Source of the DNA: Pseudomonadota bacterium
GTDB taxonomy: Bacteria; Pseudomonadota; Gammaproteobacteria; Xanthomonadales; Rhodanobacteraceae
Assembly: GCA_023430685.1 (NCBI GenBank)
Contig: JAEYZH010000062.1
Location: forward strand, 1 to 39,367
Length of the DNA: 39,367 nt
Direction of reading: 5' to 3'
The first letter of the stretch is position 1, and every line of letters begins with the position of its first letter. Positions 33,727 to 39,367 of this stretch are shown piece by piece. The notes under the pieces were generated by a model. That model was not told the origin of the DNA and ran no database searches. It was given only the letters and a program-made list of their open reading frames with translations. Both the position numbers and the translations under genes were made by a program.

Positions 33727-35580
33727 ATGGGCAAGTCCAGGTTCCCGCTGCGCGGGTGGTGGTCCGTCGCTGCATCGGGCGTGTTCGCGCTGATGGTGCC
33801 GATGCACGCCGGTGCGCAAGGCGCCAGCCACTGGCCCGATGCCGCGTTCCACGACGGCTTCGAGGGCCTCGCCGCCGGGGCCGCGACCGATGCCGAGGCG
33901 GCGCGCTTCCTCGCGCAGGCCACGTTCGGACCGACCGCGGCCGACATCGTGCACCTGCGCGTGGTCGGCTACGAGGGCTGGCTCGAGGAACAGTTCGCGC
34001 GCCCGATTTCGCTGCAGGTGCCTTACATGGACTGGGTGCGCGCGGCCTCGCCGGATTCGGTCACGGATGGCGTGCGCTTCGAGGCCTGGAGCGTCCACGC
34101 GGCCGGCACGCCCGACCCGAGCCGCCCGGGCTATCCGGCCAACGCCTACGACGACCAGTTGCGACAGCGCGTCGCGTTCGCGCTGAGCGAGATCTTCGTC
34201 GTCTCGAACAAGAATGGCACGCTCGCGTACCAGCCGTGGGCGCTCGCGAGCTACTACGACATGCTCGCGCGCAATGCGTTCGCGAATTACCGGACCCTGC
34301 TCGAGGACGTGACGCTGCACCCCGCGATGGGTGTGTATCTCAGCATGATCGGCAACCAGAAGGCCGATCCACTGCGCAACATCCGCCCGGACGAGAACTA
34401 CGCGCGCGAGGCGATGCAGCTGTTCTCCGTCGGACTCGTGCAACTCGGCCCCGACGGCACGCCGACGCTGGTCGGCGGCCAGCAGGTGCCGACCTACGAC
34501 CAGGCCACGGTGCGCGGCTTCGCTGCGGTCTACACCGGCTGGATCTGGAACAACACCGGCTGCGGACCATCCACGTACCCCTGCTGCACCGCGGAGACCT
34601 ACGAGTCGTGCGGGCCTTGGGCGAATGCCGACGACCGCCCGATCTGGCAGTTGCCGATGCAGCCGGTGGAGGCCTTCCACGACGCGACTTCGGACAAGCA
34701 GCTGCTCGTCTACCCGGGCGTCGCGCTGGCGGGCGGCGTGCTCGTGCACGGCGGCGACGCACGGGCCGAGATGGCCGCGGCGCTCGACAACCTGTTCCAT
34801 CATCCGAACGTCGGCCCGTTCATCGCGAAGCGCCTGATCCAGCGCCTCGTCACGAGCAATCCCTCGCCGGCCTACGTGCGACGCGTCGCCGACGTCTTCG
34901 CCGACGACGGCAGTCCCGCGCACGTGCGTGGCGACCTGCGCGCGGTCGTGCGCGCGATCCTGCTCGATCCCGAAGCGCGCTACGGCCACTGGCAGCGGCC
35001 CGACCGTTTCGGCAAGTTGCGCGAGCCGCTGCTCAAGGCGACCCACCTGTGGCGTGCGCTCGAGAGTCGTTCGGAGTCTGGTCGGATCTGGAACCTGTCC
35101 GATCGCTATCCGGGCATCGAGGACTGGTACGGTCAGGCGCCGCTGCGCGCGCCGAGCGTGTTCAACTTCTTCCAGCCCGCGTACCGCCCGCCGGGCGAGG
35201 TCGCCGGCGCCGGCCTCGTCGCGCCGGAGTTCCAGATCCTCACCGACGACGCGATCGTCGCGACGCCGAACGACCTGTTCCACCAGATCTTCTGCTACAA
35301 CCCGATGAACCTGCAGTGCTGGATGCGCGATCCCGACCACGCGCTGCTGCTGCAGATCGAAGCCGACGCCGCGCTCGCCGCCATCGATCCGGCCGCGCTG
35401 GTCGACGAGTACGACCTCCTGTTCCTGTCCGGGCAGATGTCGCCGTTCATGCGCGAGGTCTTGTCGCAGCGGCTCGCGGAGATGACGCCCGGCGACTACG
35501 GCCCGAACCTCGGGCGCGAGCGCGTGCAGCACCTGTTGTACCTGATCATCAGCTCGCCCGAATACTCGATCCAGAAGTGA
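33727..35580 (+). CDS. Exported DUF1800 domain protein
   Basis: The 617-residue protein has a Sec-type signal peptide (hydrophobic core about 12-27, cleavage near HAGAQ). The DUF1800 core contains AARFLAQATFGPTAADIVHL, LRQRVAFALSEIFVVS, YAREAMQLFSVGLVQLG, FIAKRLIQRLVTSNPSPAYV and PLRAPSVFNFFQPAYRPPGE. The family function is unknown. A cysteine-rich insert (C279, C286, C287, C295) and later cysteines suggest disulfides after export. The start is ATG 33727 with a purine-rich site upstream; the frame is open to 33301 but only as an overlap with the Atl gene. The DUF1501 gene follows eight bases after the stop, an almost invariant pairing. Confidence 0.93.
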   Translation: MGKSRFPLRGWWSVAASGVFALMVPMHAGAQGASHWPDAAFHDGFEGLAAGAATDAEAARFLAQATFGPTAADIVHLRVVGYEGWLEEQFARPISLQVPYMDWVRAASPDSVTDGVRFEAWSVHAAGTPDPSRPGYPANAYDDQLRQRVAFALSEIFVVSNKNGTLAYQPWALASYYDMLARNAFANYRTLLEDVTLHPAMGVYLSMIGNQKADPLRNIRPDENYAREAMQLFSVGLVQLGPDGTPTLVGGQQVPTYDQATVRGFAAVYTGWIWNNTGCGPSTYPCCTAETYESCGPWANADDRPIWQLPMQPVEAFHDATSDKQLLVYPGVALAGGVLVHGGDARAEMAAALDNLFHHPNVGPFIAKRLIQRLVTSNPSPAYVRRVADVFADDGSPAHVRGDLRAVVRAILLDPEARYGHWQRPDRFGKLREPLLKATHLWRALESRSESGRIWNLSDRYPGIEDWYGQAPLRAPSVFNFFQPAYRPPGEVAGAGLVAPEFQILTDDAIVATPNDLFHQIFCYNPMNLQCWMRDPDHALLLQIEADAALAAIDPAALVDEYDLLFLSGQMSPFMREVLSQRLAEMTPGDYGPNLGRERVQHLLYLIISSPEYSIQK

Positions 35581-35588
35581 GGCACGCC

Positions 35589-37001
35589 ATGCACGTCGAT
35601 CGGCGCCGGTTCCTGCGCAAGTCCATCGCCGCGGCCCTCGGCGGCGTCGCGTTGCATTCGGCATTCGGCAACCTCAGGCTGATTTCCGCGGCGGCCGCGC
35701 AGCGCCCGTACGTGTTCGGCGACTACAAGGCGCTCGTCTGCGTGTTCCTGTTCGGTGGCAACGACAGTTTCAACACCGTGGTCCCGGTGGGCGGCCAGCC
35801 ACGCAACGACTACCTCGCTTCGCGTGGCGGTCTTGCGATCCCGGGCGCTGCATTGCACGCATTGAACCCCGTCGCGGGCGGCGGTCCCGCGGGTTACGGC
35901 CTGCATCCGGCGATGCCGGAAATGGCGCAGCTGTTCAATGCGGGCAAGGCGGCGATCGTCGCCAACGTCGGTGGCCTGCTGTACCCGATCACGCAAGCCG
36001 AATACCAGGCGCAGTCAGTGCCGGTCCCGCCGCAGCTGTTCTCGCATTCGGACCAGTCGGTGCAGTGGCAGACGTCGCGTCCGGACGACGCGAGCGCGAA
36101 CGGCTGGGGCGGGCGCGTCGCCGACCTGCTGCACGAGGCGAACAGCGGTGACGTGCCGATGAGCATTTCGCTCGGCGGCAACAACCCGTTCCAGCGTGGC
36201 GCGATCGTCAATCCGTACGGCATCGGTACCGAAGGCGTCGAGCGGCTCAACTATTCCGACGGGGGCCCCGAATCCTGGTACCTCGAAGGCGACAACAGCG
36301 CGGGCGAGGCGGCATTCGATGCGCTGATCGAACCCGGTACCCAGGCGCACCTGCTCGAGCGCGCATTCGCGGGTGCGACGCGACGCTCGATCGACAATTA
36401 CCGCCTGATCGCCGCGGCGCTCGGCACGCCGCCGGCGTGGGACACGCCGTTTCCCGATCCGGAAGTGAACCGGCTGTCGGCGCAGTTGCAGATGGTGGCG
36501 CGCCTGATCGCGGTGCGCGGCGCGCTCGGCATGAGCCGGCAGGTGTTCTATGTCTCGGTCGGTGGCTACGACACGCACGCCGCGCAGCTCGACGAACACG
36601 ACTACCTGCTCGGCCAGCTTTCGCAGGCGCTGCATGCGTTCCACGCGGCGACCGTCCAGCTCGGCGTCGAATCCGGCGTGACGACGTTCACCGCATCGGA
36701 TTTCGGTCGCTCGCTCGCGGTCAACAGCGCCGGCACCGACCACGGCTGGGGCGGCCACCACTTCGTGCTTGGCGGCGGCGTGCGCGGGCAACGCTTCTAC
36801 GGCGCGCTGCCTTCGCTCGCGCCGAATGGCAATCCCGACGACACCGGTTACGGCCAGGTCATCCCGACGATCGCGGTCGACCAGTATTCGGCGACGCTTG
36901 CACGCTGGTTCGGCGTCGACGCAGGGGGCATCTCCGACATCTTCCCGAACCTCGGGCGCTTCGGCGCCCATGGTGGAGGCGACCTCGGCTTCCTGCTTTG
37001 A
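35589..37001 (+). CDS. Exported DUF1501 domain protein (Tat signal)
   Basis: The 470-residue protein starts MHVDRRRFLRKSIAAALGG, a twin-arginine signal suggesting folded, possibly cofactor-loaded export. The mature part has VCVFLFGGNDSFNTVVPV, LGLHPAM-like YGLHPAMPEMAQLF, SHSDQSVQWQT, YVSVGGYDTHAAQLDEHDYL and TDHGWGGHHFVLGGGV. These define DUF1501, which is related to the sulfatase/alkaline phosphatase superfamily; the H and D residues in those motifs are candidate metal ligands. Activity is unknown. The gene is eight bases downstream of the DUF1800 gene and certainly cotranscribed. Confidence 0.94.
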   Translation: MHVDRRRFLRKSIAAALGGVALHSAFGNLRLISAAAAQRPYVFGDYKALVCVFLFGGNDSFNTVVPVGGQPRNDYLASRGGLAIPGAALHALNPVAGGGPAGYGLHPAMPEMAQLFNAGKAAIVANVGGLLYPITQAEYQAQSVPVPPQLFSHSDQSVQWQTSRPDDASANGWGGRVADLLHEANSGDVPMSISLGGNNPFQRGAIVNPYGIGTEGVERLNYSDGGPESWYLEGDNSAGEAAFDALIEPGTQAHLLERAFAGATRRSIDNYRLIAAALGTPPAWDTPFPDPEVNRLSAQLQMVARLIAVRGALGMSRQVFYVSVGGYDTHAAQLDEHDYLLGQLSQALHAFHAATVQLGVESGVTTFTASDFGRSLAVNSAGTDHGWGGHHFVLGGGVRGQRFYGALPSLAPNGNPDDTGYGQVIPTIAVDQYSATLARWFGVDAGGISDIFPNLGRFGAHGGGDLGFLL

Positions 37002-37100
37002 GCAGGCAGGCGCGCCCGTATTGAATCGCGCGCGCCGAGGCCGCATCCTCGGCAGGTCGCCCGACATGGTGTTTCCGGGCCGGACTCGCCGCAGGAACCC

Positions 37101-37733
37101 ATGCATTTCGACCTTCCCCCCGTCACGCGCGCACTGCTGATCGCGAACATCGCGGTGTACCTGCTGCAGATGCTCGCGGGCGAAACGCTGATCGTGCATT
37201 TCGCGTTGTGGCCGCTCGGCACCTCGATGTACGAAAACGTGGCCGGCTTCCAGCCTTGGCAGGTGGTGACCTACGGATTCCTGCACGGCGGGTTCGCGCA
37301 CCTCGCGTTCAACATGTTCGCGCTCTGGATGTTCGGTGGGGCGATCGAGAACCTGTTCGGCGCGCGGCCGTTCGCGTTGTACTACTTCGTCTGCGTGATC
37401 GGTGCGGCGATTGCGCAGCTCGCGGTCGTGCACTTCTTCACGGGCGGCTATTACCCGACGCTCGGCGCGTCCGGTGGCGTGTTCGGCCTGTTGCTCGCCT
37501 ACGGCATGATGTATCCGCATTCGCGCATCATGTTGCTCTTCCCGCCGATCCCGATGCCGGCCTGGTTGTTCGTGACCGGTTACGGCGTGATCGAATTGAT
37601 CCTTGGCATCACGGGCACCCAGGCCGGCGTCGCGCATTTCGCGCATCTCGGCGGCATGGCCGGCGGTTTCGTGCTGATCCAGTACTGGCGCGGCAAGTTG
37701 CCCTGGAAGCCGCGGCGGGTGTTGATGCGGTGA
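37101..37733 (+). CDS. Rhomboid family intramembrane serine protease
   Basis: The 210-residue protein has six membrane segments. The catalytic serine S124 is in LGASGGVFGL and the histidine H182 in HFAHLGGMAGG. The supporting motif HLAFNMFALWMFG carries H67 and N71, and PWQVVTYGFLHGGFAHL precedes it. Rhomboids cleave membrane-embedded helices of client proteins; the client here is unknown. There is no cytosolic extra domain. ATG 37101 is preceded by CAGGAA. It lies 99 bases after DUF1501 and 214 bases before folC. Confidence 0.95.
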   Translation: MHFDLPPVTRALLIANIAVYLLQMLAGETLIVHFALWPLGTSMYENVAGFQPWQVVTYGFLHGGFAHLAFNMFALWMFGGAIENLFGARPFALYYFVCVIGAAIAQLAVVHFFTGGYYPTLGASGGVFGLLLAYGMMYPHSRIMLLFPPIPMPAWLFVTGYGVIELILGITGTQAGVAHFAHLGGMAGGFVLIQYWRGKLPWKPRRVLMR

Positions 37734-37757
37734 GGCAAGCGGGCGAGGGACCCGGGG

Positions 37758-37920
37758 CGAGGGGCGAGGCCAGGCAAACGCCATCGTCCGAGTGAACGCG
37801 TTCTTCAGTTCTCTCGAAGCATGCGGCAAGCTCGCGATTCACCATCGGGTGTCCATGACGACACGTCTTGTCACCGCGTTCGATCTCGTCCCGGCGACTC
37901 GCAATCACGCTCGCCCCTCG
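37758..37920. repeat. Inverted copies of CGAGGGGCGAG flanking the rhomboid-folC gap
   Basis: CGAGGGGCGAG (37758-37768) and its exact reverse complement CTCGCCCCTCG (37910-37920) lie 141 bases apart. Each is embedded in longer similar purine- or pyrimidine-rich sequence (the left also has GGGCGAGGGA at 37741-37750; the right continues into TCCCAG). This looks like an inverted pair of a short G-rich repeat unit. The 214-base gap holds no convincing gene, although the folC frame is open through part of it. Confidence 0.5.
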
Positions 37921-37947
37921 TCCCAGCCCTTAGCACCTTGCCCTGCC

Positions 37948-39276
37948 ATGACGCTCACCGACTGGCTCGACTACCAGCAGCGCGCGCATCCCCATGCGAT
38001 CGAACTGGGGCTCGATCGCGTGCGCGAGGTGTGGACGCGGCTCGGCGCGCCTGCGCCTGCACCGGTCGTGATCACGATCGCAGGCACCAATGGCAAGGGA
38101 TCGACCGTGGCGTTCCTCGAGGCGATGCTCGCGGCTGCCGGTCATCGGGTCGCCGCCTACACCTCGCCGCACCTCTTGCGCTACAACGAGCGCGTGCGCA
38201 TCGCGGGCGAGGACGCGAGCGACGCGGCGCTCGTGCACGCGTTCGAGCGCATCGACCGCGCGCGCGGCACGATCTCGCTGACGTATTTCGAGTGGGGCAC
38301 GCTCGCGGCGCTGCTGCTGTTCGCGCAGTCCGCGCTCGATGTAGCGGTGCTCGAGGTCGGGCTCGGCGGTCGCCTCGATGCGGTCAACCTCATCGATGCC
38401 GACGTCGCGATCGTGACCACGATCGACCTCGACCACCAGGACTGGCTCGGCCCCGATCGCGACACGATCGCGCGCGAGAAGGCAGGCATCTTCCGCCATC
38501 GACGCGCGGCCATCATCGGCGATCCCGCGGCGCCCGCGGTCCTGCTGGATCAGGCTGGGGCGATCGGCGCGGTCGCGCGGCTGGCGCAGCGCGACTATGC
38601 ATTCGCGCGCCGCGATCGCGGCTGGCACTGGCGCGGCTGGTGCGAGGGCGATGCGTCGCCGCCGGTGCTCGATCTGCCGCTACCCGCACTGCCGGCCGGG
38701 TGCCAGGTCGACAACGCGGCCGCTGCGATCGCGGCACTGCATGCGCTGCGTGACCGACTCGGATGGGATGCCCGCGCGATCGCGCGCGGGGTCGTCGGCG
38801 CGCGCGTGCCGGCACGGCTGCAGCGCTTCGAGGGCGCCCCGGAGATCGTTGTCGACGTCGCGCACAACCCGCAGGCGGCGCGCACGCTCGCACGCTGGCT
38901 CGGCGACACGTCGACGCCCGGACGCACGCTCGCGGTGTTCGGCGCATTGTCGGACAAGGATGTCGCGGGCGTCGTGGCCGGGATCGCGCCGCACGTTGAC
39001 GGCTGGCTGCTCGCGGGACTCGAGCACGACTCCGCGCGCGGATTGTCCGCCGATGCACTCGCGCGCCGGCTCGAGGGCGTGCTGCCGGCGGCGACCGCTA
39101 TTTCGCTGCATGTGGACGTCGATGCGGCGCTGGCTGCGGCGTGCGCCGATGCGCGGCCTGGCGACCGCGTGCTCGCGTTCGGCTCGTTCCTGGTCGCGGC
39201 GCCTGCGCTCGGGTTCGCGATGCGTCGTTCCCGCAGCGCGCCGTTGGCGCCGATACAGGCTGGCACGCGCGTATAA
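37948..39276 (+). CDS. folC: Bifunctional folylpolyglutamate/dihydrofolate synthase
   Basis: The 442-residue Mur-ligase-family enzyme adds glutamate to dihydropteroate and to folates. The P-loop ITIAGTNGKGSTVAFLEAML, the TSPHLLRYNERVRIAG folate loop, EVGLGGRLDAVNLIDAD, DHQDWLG, EKAGIFR and the C-terminal VDVAHNPQAARTLARWL are all present. ATG 37948 (MTLTDWLDYQQRAHPHAIEL) is the family start; the frame runs back to 37792 through the repeat-rich gap, but those residues have no counterpart. The stop codon lies inside a TATAAT hexamer for the next gene. Confidence 0.96.
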   Translation: MTLTDWLDYQQRAHPHAIELGLDRVREVWTRLGAPAPAPVVITIAGTNGKGSTVAFLEAMLAAAGHRVAAYTSPHLLRYNERVRIAGEDASDAALVHAFERIDRARGTISLTYFEWGTLAALLLFAQSALDVAVLEVGLGGRLDAVNLIDADVAIVTTIDLDHQDWLGPDRDTIAREKAGIFRHRRAAIIGDPAAPAVLLDQAGAIGAVARLAQRDYAFARRDRGWHWRGWCEGDASPPVLDLPLPALPAGCQVDNAAAAIAALHALRDRLGWDARAIARGVVGARVPARLQRFEGAPEIVVDVAHNPQAARTLARWLGDTSTPGRTLAVFGALSDKDVAGVVAGIAPHVDGWLLAGLEHDSARGLSADALARRLEGVLPAATAISLHVDVDAALAAACADARPGDRVLAFGSFLVAAPALGFAMRRSRSAPLAPIQAGTRV

Positions 39277-39277
39277 T
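39272..39277 (+). promoter_or_regulatory. TATAAT -10 element overlapping the folC stop
   Basis: A perfect -10 hexamer includes the folC TAA (39274-39276) and lies 28 bases before the next ATG. The -35 region is poor. It may give the downstream gene a promoter independent of folC. Confidence 0.45.
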
Positions 39278-39304
39278 CGACGCGTTCCCCGACATGGGCT
39301 CGCC

Positions 39305-39367
39305 ATGGATCCATCGCTGAAGCAGCGCCTGCTCGGTGCCGCCGTCCTGATCGCGCTGGCCGTGATC
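39305..39367 (+). CDS. Probable SPOR-domain (DedD-like) protein, 5' end only
   Basis: Only 21 codons are visible, MDPSLKQRLLGAAVLIALAV and one more residue. A short cytoplasmic start followed by a single membrane anchor is how the DedD/SPOR cell-division proteins begin, and dedD-like genes commonly follow folC in gammaproteobacteria. The SPOR domain itself lies outside the window, so the call rests on N-terminus and position. Confidence 0.65.
   Translation, partial: MDPSLKQRLLGAAVLIALAVI

Noticed and set aside
33660..37001. A continuous 1113-codon frame that would fuse an upstream segment to DUF1501
   Set aside because: The first two thirds are an out-of-frame shadow of the DUF1800 gene, Arg-rich and without family motifs. 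The real DUF1501 starts at ATG 35589 with a Tat signal.
37792..37947. A longer folC start at 37792
   Set aside because: The extra 52 residues lie in repeat-bearing noncoding sequence and do not correspond to the FolC N-terminus.
1..39367. CRISPR array, tRNA/rRNA genes, prophage or transposase
   Set aside because: No regularly spaced repeats, no cloverleaf-like segments recognised, and no mobile-element proteins in any frame with family motifs.

Overview
This is a high-GC chromosomal segment of a gammaproteobacterium, most likely of the Lysobacterales/Xanthomonadales (Lysobacteraceae or Rhodanobacteraceae). The assignment rests on the rpsD-rpoA-rplQ end of the alpha ribosomal operon, a periplasmic S46 dipeptidyl peptidase, a class II DAHP synthase, a methylcitrate cluster carrying both AcnD/PrpF and PrpD, and an OmpA with a thrombospondin-3 linker. 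No phage, transposase, tRNA, rRNA or CRISPR array was seen. It reads as ordinary core chromosome with a few unusual accessory genes.

Layout. 1-1830: 3' end of rpsD, rpoA, rplQ and a strong intrinsic terminator. 1847-5118: a polytopic membrane protein resembling the eukaryotic ALG10/DIE2 glucosyltransferases, dsbB, and class II DAHP synthase. 5215-8060: typA/bipA (minus), a cyclophilin (plus), and a small YeaQ/GlsB membrane protein (minus), with hairpins between the convergent ends. 8240-12950: class I aminotransferase, an overlapping glutaredoxin-like lipoprotein, malate dehydrogenase, and the S46 dipeptidyl peptidase. 13096-16083: a large tandem-GAF/GGDEF/EAL cyclic-di-GMP protein. 16302-27548: prpB, prpC, a hypothetical gene, an inverted fadH-gst pair, then acnD, prpF and prpD. 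27759-28901: ompA with an AT-rich multi-promoter leader and a strong terminator. 29120-30847: divergent suhB and trmJ. 30964-32755: DUF47 protein and PiT phosphate transporter. 32765-33638: a hypothetical gene and an alkyltransferase-like DNA-lesion binder. 33727-37001: exported DUF1800/DUF1501 pair. 37101-39367: rhomboid protease, folC, and the start of a probable SPOR-domain gene.

How genes work together. The prp genes convert propionyl-CoA plus oxaloacetate to pyruvate and succinate. FadH, which handles unsaturated fatty acids, sits inside the cluster on the other strand and suggests a lipid-catabolism neighbourhood. DUF47 and PiT form a phosphate-transport operon. DUF1800 and DUF1501 form a probable secreted pair of unknown function. 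The most unusual single gene is the ALG10-like membrane protein.

All noncoding gaps are shorter than 300 bases. The larger ones (16084-16301, 27549-27758, 28902-29119, 37734-37947) hold promoter-like sequences, hairpins or degenerate G-rich repeats, as listed. Promoter calls come from eye inspection of hexamers and are tentative.
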